In this document: positions 44,638-52,361 of the stretch, one piece after another
Layout: each line of letters opens with the position of its first letter
Numbering within the stretch: the first letter of the stretch is position 1
Assembly: GCF_014653785.1 (NCBI RefSeq)
Contig: NZ_BNAS01000002.1
Span: 1-58,727, forward strand
Source of the DNA: Promicromonospora soli
Lineage (GTDB): Bacteria; Actinomycetota; Actinomycetes; Actinomycetales; Cellulomonadaceae
Reading direction: 5' to 3'
DNA length: 58,727 nt
Translations under genes and position numbers: made by a program
Notes under the pieces: generated by a model
Databases searched by the model: none
What the model was told of the DNA's origin: nothing
What the model saw: only the letters and a program-made list of their open reading frames with translations

Positions 44638-44700
44638 GGTTGTGGGCGCGATCTTTGCGCCTAAAGCGGGCACGTAGTCGCAACGATCGCGCCCACAACC
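44638..44700. repeat. Dispersed 63-base palindromic repeat, copy B
   Basis: Same family as 39586-39648, arms 22 bases with one mismatch and loop CCTAAAGCGGGCACGTAGT. It lies just beyond the marR stop, upstream of the cytochrome c operon promoter, and probably ends the marR transcript. Confidence 0.85.
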
Positions 44701-44707
44701 AAGGGGG

Positions 44708-45259
44708 TTAGTCGCAGTGGGCCGTGAGCCCTTCCTCCGTGCCGCCCGACCTCTTCGAGGACTCGGCGACCTTGGCCATGATGCGGCCGAGCAGCGCGAA
44801 CTCCTCCGGCTCGAGCGCTTCCACCATGATCCGTCGCACAGCCGAGACGTGGCCGGGGGCCGCTGTCTCGAGAGCCGCACGACCGGCGTCGGTCATGGTG
44901 CAGTTCACGCCGCGCCGGTCGCCCTCCGCCGCACGCCGCTCCACCAGCCCGCGTGCCTCCATGCGCGCGACCGTGTGCGTGAGTCGGCTGCGCGACAGCA
45001 CCAGGCCGTCAGCGAGCGTCGACATCCGCAAGGTGAGCTCCGGCGCCTCCGAGAGCTGCACGAGCAGGCTGTACTCGCCGAGCGAGAGGTCGAGCGTCCG
45101 GTCGTGCACGGCGCCGAGCGCCTCCACGAACCGGGCGGTGCCCTCGAGATAGTGCCGCCAGAAGCCCTGCTGCTCCTCGGTCAGCCAGAGGTCCTGTTCC
45201 TCGATCGCCTGCGCTGTCACTTCGCCACCACCGCCTTCATCCACTGTGATCTGCGACAT
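44708..45259 (-). CDS. MarR family regulator
   Basis: 183-residue winged-helix protein. The DNA-binding part reads LRMSTLADGLVLSRSRLTHTVARMEARGLVERR with the wing residues EGDRRGVNCTMTDAGR. The start giving MSQITVDEGG is preferred because the longer frame to 45331 runs across the palindromic operator. It is divergent from yceI, which it probably controls together with itself. Ligand unknown. Confidence 0.88.
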   Translation of the reverse strand: MSQITVDEGGGGEVTAQAIEEQDLWLTEEQQGFWRHYLEGTARFVEALGAVHDRTLDLSLGEYSLLVQLSEAPELTLRMSTLADGLVLSRSRLTHTVARMEARGLVERRAAEGDRRGVNCTMTDAGRAALETAAPGHVSAVRRIMVEALEPEEFALLGRIMAKVAESSKRSGGTEEGLTAHCD

Positions 45260-45316
45260 CTTGGACCACCCCTGGGAATACGTTACGGGCCCCGCTATGT
45301 TGGGAGCGATCGTGAC

Positions 45317-45334
45317 TAGTTGATCACTCAACTA
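45317..45334. promoter_or_regulatory. Palindromic MarR-type operator
   Basis: TAGTTGATCACTCAACTA is a perfect inverted repeat of TAGTTGA around four central bases, placed between divergent marR and yceI. Size and position fit a MarR dimer site controlling both genes. Confidence 0.7.
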
Positions 45335-45371
45335 CCTACCAAGCTGCCGCACCAACAAGGAGTCCTCCCTC

Positions 45372-45923
45372 ATGGCTACCCCGCTCCCCGCTGGTCTCAC
45401 AACCGGTGCCTACGACATCGACACCTCTCACACCACCGCCGCCTTCTCCGTCCGCCACGCGGGCATCGCCAAGGTGCGCGGCACCATCGCGGTGACCGCT
45501 GGAATCATCACGGTCGGCGAGGACCTGGAGTCGTCGAGCGTCACCGCCGAGCTGGACGCGACGTCGGTCAGCACGGGCGACGCCGGCCGTGACGGCCACC
45601 TGCAGAGCGCCGACTTCTGGCACGCCGAGGAGAAGCCGACCTGGTACTTCGCGTCCACCGGCATCCGGGCCGACGACGACGAGTACGTCATCTCGGGCGA
45701 CCTCACCATCAACGGCATCACCAAGGGCGTCGAGCTGGAGACCGAGTTCACCGGCACCGCCAAGGACCCGTTCGGCAACAACCGCGCCGGCTTCGAGGCC
45801 ACGCTGGAGATCAACCGCAAGGACTTTGGCCTGACCTGGAACGCCACGCTGGAGACCGGCGGATTCCTGGTGAGCGACAAGGTCAAGATCACCCTGGACA
45901 TCAGCGCGATCGCCAAGGGCTGA
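45372..45923 (+). CDS. YceI family lipid-binding protein
   Basis: 183-residue lipocalin-like beta barrel. Hallmarks are GAYDIDTSHTTAAFSVRHAG at the start, GRDGHLQSADFWHAEEKPTW in the middle and KDFGLTWNATLETGGFLVSDKVKI at the end. No signal peptide is visible, so it is probably cytoplasmic, as in other actinobacterial members; polyisoprenoid or other amphiphile binding is the family's known property. AAGGAG lies ten bases before the ATG. Divergent from marR. Confidence 0.95.
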   Translation: MATPLPAGLTTGAYDIDTSHTTAAFSVRHAGIAKVRGTIAVTAGIITVGEDLESSSVTAELDATSVSTGDAGRDGHLQSADFWHAEEKPTWYFASTGIRADDDEYVISGDLTINGITKGVELETEFTGTAKDPFGNNRAGFEATLEINRKDFGLTWNATLETGGFLVSDKVKITLDISAIAKG

Positions 45924-45974
45924 CCTCAAGTCAACCTCCCCACCCGCAGCGGGTGACACGGGAGGACCGAGAGA

Positions 45975-46078
45975 GCAGCAGAGCGCCTGAGTATCTGTGC
46001 GCCGCCGTAAAGCCGTAGCGGAGGGCCCCCTGGGGCCCGTGAGCGAGGCGGCGCACAGATACTCAGGCGCTCTGCTGC
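45975..46078. terminator. 32-bp perfect palindrome between yceI and xre
   Basis: Arms 45975-46006 and 46047-46078 pair perfectly over 32 bases. The 40-base loop contains a small GGGCCC-based hairpin. It lies between convergent genes. There is no T-tract, so termination is inferred. Confidence 0.7.
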
Positions 46079-46099
46079 GTCCCGGGACGGCGTCAGTGG

Positions 46100-46693
46100 C
46101 TACGGGTGCACTATCAACCATGTCGCGACCGCCGGCCGCACCCCCGCGTTCCGGATCCGGTGCGGTACCGAGCACGGGTAGCTGATCGAGTCACCGGCCC
46201 CCAGCACCACCTCGTCGTCGGCCAGCTCGACGGTGAGCTCGCCCGCGACCACGTTGCCGATCTCATAGCCCTCGTGCTTGAAGAGCCCGGCGTCGCCCAG
46301 CGTGGCCGCGGCGCCCGGCGGGTAGATGGACTCGAAGAAGTCGAGGCCCCGCGTGGGGTTGGGCGAGAGCCGCCGGAACGTGACCCCGCCGTCGAGCGTC
46401 ACCGGTGACGCCTCCCAGGCCCGCGTGACAGCGATCCCCGCGTGCTCCAGCTCCGCGGCGCCGCCGCGCGGCCCGGCCGCCGCGTCCGTCGGCTCGAAGA
46501 CGTCGGACAACGACACCCCGAGCGCGTCGGTGATGGCGAGCAGGCGCACCACCGACGGGCGCATCACGTCCCGCTCGATCTGCGAAACAGCGCTCGCGGA
46601 GATGCCGAGCGTCGCGGCGAGGCTGCGCGCGGAGACACCTCGCGCTTCACGGAGAGCGCGCAGTCGGGCGCCCAGCGACGGTTCGGAAGACAC
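46100..46693 (-). CDS. XRE-cupin transcriptional regulator
   Basis: 197-residue regulator: helix-turn-helix at about 8-60 (ARSLAATLGISASAVSQIERDVMRPS) and a C-terminal cupin sensor (GYEIGNVVAGELTVEL ... SYPCSVPHRIRN). Divergent from the NCS1 transporter, which it probably controls in response to a small metabolite. The GTG at 46693 is chosen because TACGAT lies six bases upstream; a frame reaching 46783 crosses that promoter. Confidence 0.88.
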   Translation of the reverse strand: MSSEPSLGARLRALREARGVSARSLAATLGISASAVSQIERDVMRPSVVRLLAITDALGVSLSDVFEPTDAAAGPRGGAAELEHAGIAVTRAWEASPVTLDGGVTFRRLSPNPTRGLDFFESIYPPGAAATLGDAGLFKHEGYEIGNVVAGELTVELADDEVVLGAGDSISYPCSVPHRIRNAGVRPAVATWLIVHP

Positions 46694-46699
46694 TGCCGC

Positions 46700-46705
46700 A
46701 TCGTA
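46700..46705 (-). promoter_or_regulatory. -10 element, leaderless xre gene
   Basis: TACGAT on the minus strand ends six bases before the GTG at 46693. Confidence 0.5.
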
Positions 46706-46888
46706 CGAGCGAGCCGGGCCGACACGCGCCCCCGGACGCCGCGACACGCCCTGCGACACGCGACGTAACACGCGTGAAGTCATTACTGAACATGAGCCTT
46801 ACCACCTCGTTACGCAGCAGAAACCGGCCGATGGCTGTTAACCCATAACTTCAGGTCAATCAAGGACCACCACCGGAAGGCACGGCTC

Positions 46889-48505
46889 ATGACTGAGAAC
46901 ACGGAGGTGTCGGCCGCCGCGGCCGCCGCGCCGGAGAACCCGCCCAGCACCATCACCGCCGGCGAGAGCGACCTGGTGGAGGCAGCCGGGCACCCGGTGG
47001 GGTCCGGCAACGTCAAGGCGTCCTACGACCCCCGGCTCGCCAACGAGGACCTCGCGCCCCTGCGGGAGCAGAAGTGGTCGTCGTACAACATCTTCGCCTT
47101 CTGGATGTCCGACGTGCACAGCGTCGGCGGCTACGTGACGGCCGGCAGCCTCTTCGCGCTCGGCATCGCGAGCTGGCAGGTGCTGCTGGCCCTGCTGGTC
47201 GGCATCGTCATCGTGCAGGTGTTCACCAACCTGGTCGCCAAGCCCAGCCAGAGCACGGGCGTGCCGTACCCGGTGATCAACCGCGCCGTCTTCGGCGTCA
47301 AGGGCGCGAACATCCCCGCGATCATCCGCGGCCTCATCGCCGTCGCCTGGTACGGCGTGCAGACGTTCCTCGCCGCCGAGTCGCTGAACATCGTGTTCCT
47401 CAAGTTCATCCCCGCCAGCGCGGCGCTCATCGAGCCGAGCTTCCTGGGGCTGAGCGCCCTGGGCTGGATCTCGTACGCGATCCTCTGGTTCGCGCAGGCC
47501 GCGCTGTTCTGGAACGGCATGGAGACCATCCGGCGGTTCATCGACTGGGCCGGGCCGGCCGTCTACGTCGTGATGATCGCACTGGCGATCTACCTCGTCT
47601 CGGAGGCGGGCTGGTCCAACATCAGCCTGAGCCTCGCGGACGGCGAGCCGCTCACCGGGTGGGCGTCGGTGGGCGTGTTCTGCACCGCGGTCGCCATCGT
47701 CGTGTCCTACTTCTCCGGGCCCATGCTGAACTTCGGCGACTTCGCGCGGTACGGGCGCTCGTTCAAGGCGGTCAAGCGCGGAAACCTGCTGGGCCTGCCG
47801 GTCAACTTCCTGTTCTTCTCGCTCCTGACGGTGATCACGGCGTCGGCCACGGTCCCCGTGTTCGGCGAGCTCATCACCGACCCCATCCACACCGTCGAGC
47901 GCATCGACACGCCGTTCGCGATCCTGCTGGGCGGCCTCACCTTTGTCACCGCGACGGTGGGCATCAACATCGTCGCGAACTTCATCTCCCCCGCGTTCGA
48001 CTTCTCCAACGTGGCCCCGCAGAAGATCAGCTGGCGCATGGGCGGCATGATCGCCGCCGTCGGCTCCGTGCTCCTGCTGCCCTGGAACTGGTACAACAAC
48101 GCCGACGCGATCCACTACACGCTCGGCGTGCTCGGCGCCCTGATCGGCCCGCTGTTCGGCATCCTCATCGCCGGCTACTACTTCGCGGCCAAGCAGCGGG
48201 TGCACGTCGACGACATGTTCACCATGTCGCCCGAGGGCGCCTACTGGTACACGAACGGCTACAACCGCAACGGCGTGCTCGCGATCTTCCTGGCCGGCGT
48301 GCCCACCGTGCTCCTGGGCGTGCTGCCCAAGCTGATCGCCGACCTCGGGTACTTCGACATCTCCTGGATCGGCAACTACACCTGGTTCATCGGGTGCGGC
48401 CTCGGCTTTGTCGCCTTCTGGTGGCTGGAGCGGCTCAGCCCGCAGATCCCGTCCTTCGACGGTGTCACCGAGGGTGTGGCCGACGGCGCGGACACCACGG
48501 CCTGA
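46889..48505 (+). CDS. NCS1 family nucleobase/hydantoin transporter
   Basis: 538-residue transporter with about twelve helices. NCS1 signatures include NEDLAPLREQKWSSYNIFAFWMSDVHSVGG at the N-terminus and GPMLNFGDFARYGRS in the middle. Likely cargo: purine, pyrimidine, allantoin or hydantoin compounds; the following racemase gene favours hydantoins or allantoin. GGAAGG precedes the ATG by nine bases. The 195-base gap to the xre gene holds an AT-richer stretch (GTTAACCCATAACTT) suited to a promoter or operator. Confidence 0.93.
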   Translation: MTENTEVSAAAAAAPENPPSTITAGESDLVEAAGHPVGSGNVKASYDPRLANEDLAPLREQKWSSYNIFAFWMSDVHSVGGYVTAGSLFALGIASWQVLLALLVGIVIVQVFTNLVAKPSQSTGVPYPVINRAVFGVKGANIPAIIRGLIAVAWYGVQTFLAAESLNIVFLKFIPASAALIEPSFLGLSALGWISYAILWFAQAALFWNGMETIRRFIDWAGPAVYVVMIALAIYLVSEAGWSNISLSLADGEPLTGWASVGVFCTAVAIVVSYFSGPMLNFGDFARYGRSFKAVKRGNLLGLPVNFLFFSLLTVITASATVPVFGELITDPIHTVERIDTPFAILLGGLTFVTATVGINIVANFISPAFDFSNVAPQKISWRMGGMIAAVGSVLLLPWNWYNNADAIHYTLGVLGALIGPLFGILIAGYYFAAKQRVHVDDMFTMSPEGAYWYTNGYNRNGVLAIFLAGVPTVLLGVLPKLIADLGYFDISWIGNYTWFIGCGLGFVAFWWLERLSPQIPSFDGVTEGVADGADTTA

Positions 48506-48508
48506 GCA

Positions 48509-49252
48509 GTGCGGATACACCTCATCAACCCCAACACCTCCCGGGCGATGACCGACAAGATCGCGGTCACCGCCCGGGAGGTCGCGGGCCTCGACGTCTC
48601 CGTCGTCGCCATCTGCCCCGCGCCCGGCGCGGGCCCGGCCGCCGTCGAGAGCCACACCGACGAGGCGTGGGCCGCGCTCGTGGTGGCGCAGCAGGTCGCG
48701 GCTTCCGAGGCCGCCGGTGCGCCCGACGCCGCCCCCGCGGACGGCTACGTCGTCGCCTGCTTCGGCGACCCCGGCCTGGACGCGGCCCGGGAGCTGACCA
48801 ACGGCCCAGTGGTCGGGATCGCCGAGGCCGCCATGCACGTCGCCGCCCTGTCGGGCCGCACGTTCGCGGTGGTCACCACGCTGTCGCGCACCCTCGGCCG
48901 CGCGCACGACCTGGTGCGGCGCTACGGCTTCGAGGACGCGTGCGTCGCCATGTACGCGGCGGACGTGCCGGTGCTCGAGCTGGAGGACGCCGGCTCGGCG
49001 GCCCGGGAGACGATCGCCAGGCTCTGCGAGCGCGCGGTCCGCGACGACGGCGCGGACACGGTGGTGCTCGGCTGCGCCGGCATGACCGACCTCTGCGCGG
49101 ACCTCACCAAGCGCACCGGAGTGCCGGTGATAGACGGCGTGGCGGCCGCCGTCGGACTCGTGTCCGGGATGGTGCGGATGAGCGTCGGCACGAGCAAGCG
49201 CGACGAGTACGCGCCCCCACCCCGGCTACCGGCGGCCGGTCCGCAGGACTGA
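48509..49252 (+). CDS. Aspartate/glutamate/hydantoin racemase family protein
   Basis: 247-residue cofactor-independent racemase. It opens MRIHLINPNTSRAMT, the hydantoin racemase start, and has the paired catalytic cysteines in YVVACFGDPGL and VVLGCAGMTDL. It begins three bases after the transporter stop, so the two form a unit. Allantoin and hydantoin racemases are indistinguishable by eye. No hydantoinase is in the window. Its stop is two bases from the convergent rex stop. Confidence 0.92.
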   Translation: MRIHLINPNTSRAMTDKIAVTAREVAGLDVSVVAICPAPGAGPAAVESHTDEAWAALVVAQQVAASEAAGAPDAAPADGYVVACFGDPGLDAARELTNGPVVGIAEAAMHVAALSGRTFAVVTTLSRTLGRAHDLVRRYGFEDACVAMYAADVPVLELEDAGSAARETIARLCERAVRDDGADTVVLGCAGMTDLCADLTKRTGVPVIDGVAAAVGLVSGMVRMSVGTSKRDEYAPPPRLPAAGPQD

Positions 49253-49254
49253 CC

Positions 49255-49902
49255 TCAGAGCGAGGCAGCGCGCGTCGCCGCGTGGAACGCCAGGATCTGC
49301 AGCTCGCCGCCGACGTCGACCGACCGCACCACGACGTCGTCAGGCACCTGTAGCGCCACCGGCGCGAAGTTGAGGATCTCGCGGACACCGGCGCCGACGA
49401 CGGCGTCAGCCACGTCCTGGGCCCCGTGGCCCGGCAGCGCGAGCACCACCATCGACACGCGCTCGCGCTGGATGACGTCGGCCACGGCGCGGACGTGCTC
49501 CACGGTCACGCCGGCCACGCGGGTCCCTACGACGTCGGGCGAGGCGTCGAGCAGCGCCACCACCTGGAACCCGCGCGTCGCGTACCCGGAGTAGTTCGCG
49601 AGGGCATGCCCGAGGTTGCCGATACCGACTATTGCGAGACGGTGCTCCGTCTCGAGCCCCAGGGCGACGGTGATGTACGAGGCGAGCGACTCGACGTCGT
49701 ACCCGACGCCGCGCGTGCCGAACGAACCCAGGTACGAGAGGTCCTTGCGCAGCTGCGCCGAGCTCACGCCGGAGCGTTCGGCCAGCTCCGTCGACGAGGT
49801 GAGGCCCACCCCCTCGGCCGCGAGGTCGCGCAAGGCGCGCAGGTAGTAGGGCAGCCTCCCGACGGTTGCCGCCGGAACTGTCCCGTCACTGAGTTCGACC
49901 AC
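49255..49902 (-). CDS. rex: Redox-sensing repressor Rex
   Basis: 215-residue NADH/NAD+ sensor. N-terminal winged helix (VPAATVGRLPYYLRALRDL ... GVSSAQLRKDLSYLGSFGTRGVGYDV) and C-terminal Rossmann domain with IVGIGNLGHALANY (about 91-104). The GTG giving MVELSDGTVP is chosen, with GGGGAG upstream; a frame starting 15 codons earlier lacks support. It follows a glutaredoxin-like gene after 60 bases. Its predicted target in this window is the nuo operon operator at 19497-19514. Confidence 0.95.
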   Translation of the reverse strand: MVELSDGTVPAATVGRLPYYLRALRDLAAEGVGLTSSTELAERSGVSSAQLRKDLSYLGSFGTRGVGYDVESLASYITVALGLETEHRLAIVGIGNLGHALANYSGYATRGFQVVALLDASPDVVGTRVAGVTVEHVRAVADVIQRERVSMVVLALPGHGAQDVADAVVGAGVREILNFAPVALQVPDDVVVRSVDVGGELQILAFHAATRAASL

Positions 49903-49962
49903 GTGCTGCTCCCCTCCCCGCAACCACTGTGTTCCGGGCGTACGCACACACTGCCGGGACGA

Positions 49963-50211
49963 TCATGCCAGCAGGCGGGCAAGGCGCGCACCGTCCACGC
50001 GCCAGAAACCTTGCTGGACCCCGTCCACCTCGACCACGGGGACGTATTCCCCGTACTTCTCCCGCAGTGCCGGCGCGCTGTCGATGTCGACCTCTCGCCA
50101 CTGAGCCCCCGCACTCTCGCACACCTGCACGACGACTGCACGAGCGTCTTCGCAGAGGTGGCAGGCCTCGCGCGTGTACAGGACGACCCGGGCTTCGGCA
50201 GGAGTTGTCAC
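49963..50211 (-). CDS. Glutaredoxin-like protein
   Basis: 82-residue thioredoxin-fold protein with CHLC at residues 17-20 and the cis-proline region YVPVVEVDG. It belongs to the short glutaredoxin-like (DUF836) type common in actinobacteria, redox partner unknown. GTG start with TAACCT six bases upstream, so probably leaderless; co-transcription with rex is likely. Confidence 0.9.
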   Translation of the reverse strand: MTTPAEARVVLYTREACHLCEDARAVVVQVCESAGAQWREVDIDSAPALREKYGEYVPVVEVDGVQQGFWRVDGARLARLLA

Positions 50212-50217
50212 GCCCCG

Positions 50218-50223
50218 AGGTTA
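50218..50223 (-). promoter_or_regulatory. -10 element, leaderless glutaredoxin-rex unit
   Basis: TAACCT on the minus strand ends six bases before the GTG at 50211. No Rex site is visible beside it. Confidence 0.5.
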
Positions 50224-50371
50224 CGTCAGGGGCGGGGCACCGAACGGTCGGTGTCCGGCAGCCGTCCGTCTGCCCACCGCACGCGGCGTCCTGATCTCGT
50301 GGTCACACCCCAGTTCTACCGGCGGTCTCGCAGGGGTGCCCGTTGGCGTCTTGTGCGGCGTGGCACGCGGA

Positions 50372-50377
50372 TAGAGT
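50372..50377 (+). promoter_or_regulatory. -10 element, leaderless HAD gene
   Basis: TAGAGT ends seven bases before the ATG at 50385. Confidence 0.5.
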
Positions 50378-50384
50378 GACCTTC

Positions 50385-51182
50385 ATGCCGTCGACGCACC
50401 CCTCGTCCGCCACCGCGGCGTTCTTCGACGTCGACAACACGATCATCCGCGGTGCGAGCGCCTTTCACCTGGCAAAGTCCGCCTACCAGCGCAAGTTCTT
50501 CGGCACGCGGGACATCCTCAGGTTCGCCGTGGTTCAGGCGCGGTACCTGCTGTGGGGTGAGAACAAGGAGCAGATCGACCTGGTCCGCAACCGTGCCCTG
50601 TCGCTCATCGCGGGCCGCAGCGTCGCGGAGGTCGCCACCCTCGGCGAAGACGTGTGGGACGCGGTCCTGTCCCTGCGGATCTACCCCGGCACGCGCCGCC
50701 TGCTCGACGAGCACATCGCGGCGGGCCACCAGGTATGGCTCATCACGGCCACGCCGGTGGAGATCGCGCAGCTCATCGCCCGCCGGCTGGGCGCGACGGG
50801 GGCGCTCGGTACGGTCGCCGAGCACAAGGACGGGTTCTACACGGGCCGGCTCATGGGCGACCTCATGCACGGGCAGGCCAAGGCGGAGGCGATAGTCGAG
50901 CTCGCGAACCTGAACGAGATCGAGCTCGAGGAGAGCTATGCGTACGGGGACTCGCTCAACGACCTGCCGATGATGCGGGTGGTGGGCCACCCCTGCCCCA
51001 TCAACCCGGACCTGCGGCTGCGCAGGCACGCGCAGGAGGTTGGCTGGCCCATCCGCGAGTTCCGCGGCCGGTCGCAGCGCGCCGCCGGGCGCGGGGTGCG
51101 GACCGCCTCCTGGGCGGGCGCCGCGTGGGTGCTCGGCCTGGTGCTGCGGGCGGCGCGCCGTCGGCTGCAGGGACGGCGTTAG
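50385..51182 (+). CDS. HAD-IB family phosphatase
   Basis: 265-residue haloacid-dehalogenase-type hydrolase of the SerB/CicA-like IB subfamily. Motif I FFDVDNTI (nucleophile Asp15, general acid Asp17), motif II LITATP, and motif IV YGDSLNDLPMM are intact; a helical cap lies between motifs I and II. The C-terminal 40 residues contain a weak hydrophobic segment within an Arg-rich tail. Substrate unknown. Followed by a strong hairpin terminator. Confidence 0.92.
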   Translation: MPSTHPSSATAAFFDVDNTIIRGASAFHLAKSAYQRKFFGTRDILRFAVVQARYLLWGENKEQIDLVRNRALSLIAGRSVAEVATLGEDVWDAVLSLRIYPGTRRLLDEHIAAGHQVWLITATPVEIAQLIARRLGATGALGTVAEHKDGFYTGRLMGDLMHGQAKAEAIVELANLNEIELEESYAYGDSLNDLPMMRVVGHPCPINPDLRLRRHAQEVGWPIREFRGRSQRAAGRGVRTASWAGAAWVLGLVLRAARRRLQGRR

Positions 51183-51262
51183 CCGAGCAGCAGCTTCTCG
51201 ACGGATCGCCCCGACGTCGGCCGGCGGCGCGTTGGTCGAGCGGTAGACGCCCTCACGAAGAA

Positions 51263-51294
51263 GGCCCGGCCCACAAAGGGCCGGGCCTGCTTTT
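51263..51294. terminator. Rho-independent-type terminator
   Basis: Ten-base perfect stem GGCCCGGCCC/GGGCCGGGCC with a five-base loop and TGCTTTT after it on the plus strand. It serves the HAD gene and, reading the other way, the bS22 gene. Confidence 0.9.
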
Positions 51295-51316
51295 CACGCG
51301 CCCGACGGCGCGCGCG

Positions 51317-51415
51317 TCACTTCTTGTTGCGGCGCTGGTGACGCGTCTTGCGAAGCAGCTTGCGGTGCTTCTTCTTGGCCATACGCTTACGGCGCTTCTT
51401 GATGACGGAGCCCAT
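51317..51415 (-). CDS. Small ribosomal subunit protein bS22 (AURKAIP1/COX24 domain)
   Basis: 32-residue, extremely basic protein: MGSVIKKRRKRMAKKKHRKL and then a Lys/Arg/His tail. It matches the very short actinobacterial 30S component bS22, described in mycobacterial ribosomes, related to the mitochondrial AURKAIP1/COX24 domain. GAGGA precedes the ATG; longer open frames upstream are not supported. It is easily missed because of its size. The roughly 200 bases upstream (51416-51620) contain no other gene and probably hold its promoter and leader. Confidence 0.92.
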   Translation of the reverse strand: MGSVIKKRRKRMAKKKHRKLLRKTRHQRRNKK

Positions 51416-51620
51416 AGGTCCTCGCAATGTTCGGTCGGTCGGCGGCAGCCCAACGACGGGGCCGCTCGGCGAAATGGTCCACGGTTGGTCCGGGACAGTG
51501 ACGCCATAGTGACGATGGCCGACCAACACGAAAGGGAGTCCGCTCCCTAGGTTACCCGCTCAACGGCGCGCCCCGTAATCGACGGCGGTGTGAGGTGCGC
51601 CGTCCCCCGATGAGCGAAGG

Positions 51621-52289
51621 TCACGGCCGCGCTGCGAACCGTTCCAGCAGCTCGGCGTGGCCGGAGCAGATGAGCAGATCATTGGCGGAGATCCGGGTCT
51701 CCGGCGTCGCGTAGACGAACTCCACGCCGGGCGACTTCACGCCGATCACAGTGATGCCGTATCGCTTGCGGATGTTCGACTGCGCCAGGGTGAAGCCCTG
51801 CGCCTCCTTGGGCGGGCGCATCTTCACGATGGTGAAGCCGTCCTCGACCTCGATGTAGTCGAGCAGCTTTCCGCTCACCAGGTGGGCCACGCGCGAACCG
51901 GCGTCGGCCTCGGGGAAGACGACGTGGTGGGCGCCGATGCGGGTCAGGATCCGGCCGTGCTCGGCGGAGATCGCCTTGGCCCAGATCTGCGGCGTGCCGA
52001 GGTCCACCAGGTTGCCCGTGATCAGCACGGACGCCTCGAGCGACGAGCCCACGCCCACCACCGCGACCGCGAAGTCCTTCGCGCCGAGCTGCAACAGCGC
52101 CTCCGGGTTGGACGCGTCGGCCTCCACCAGTGGCAGGCGCCCGGACCACTGGGCCACCAGCACGGAGTCCTGCTCGACGGCGAGCACGTCCTGACCCAGC
52201 CGGTCCAGGGTCGCGGCGATCGACGACCCGAACCGGCCCAGGCCGATCACCAGCACACCCGCATCCCGATCGGGCTTCTTCTCCGGCAC
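51621..52289 (-). CDS. Potassium uptake regulatory subunit (TrkA/KtrA-like)
   Basis: 222-residue RCK protein that gates the membrane channel subunit encoded upstream. N-terminal Rossmann domain with VLVIGLGRFGSSIAATL and acidic VEQDS at the end of strand 2, then a TrkA-C domain from about residue 135. The GTG giving MPEKKPDRDAG is preferred because GAGAGGA is six bases upstream; a frame to 52331 exists. It follows the trkH-like gene after 72 bases. Confidence 0.92.
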   Translation of the reverse strand: MPEKKPDRDAGVLVIGLGRFGSSIAATLDRLGQDVLAVEQDSVLVAQWSGRLPLVEADASNPEALLQLGAKDFAVAVVGVGSSLEASVLITGNLVDLGTPQIWAKAISAEHGRILTRIGAHHVVFPEADAGSRVAHLVSGKLLDYIEVEDGFTIVKMRPPKEAQGFTLAQSNIRKRYGITVIGVKSPGVEFVYATPETRISANDLLICSGHAELLERFAARP

Positions 52290-52361
52290 GGTATTCCTCT
52301 CTGGCCACTTGTCAGACGTCCTGGTCACCATAGTGACCTAGGCGTCCGACATGTCGGTCCG

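Noticed and set aside
45259-45331. Longer MarR start at 45331
   Set aside because: The extra 24 residues would be encoded across the palindromic operator and promoter region; the ATG at 45259 fits the family better.
51226-51262. tRNA-like stretch (GTTGGTCGAGCGGTAGACGC)
   Set aside because: It resembles a D-arm, but no acceptor stem, anticodon arm or T-arm can be completed around it; it leads into a terminator.
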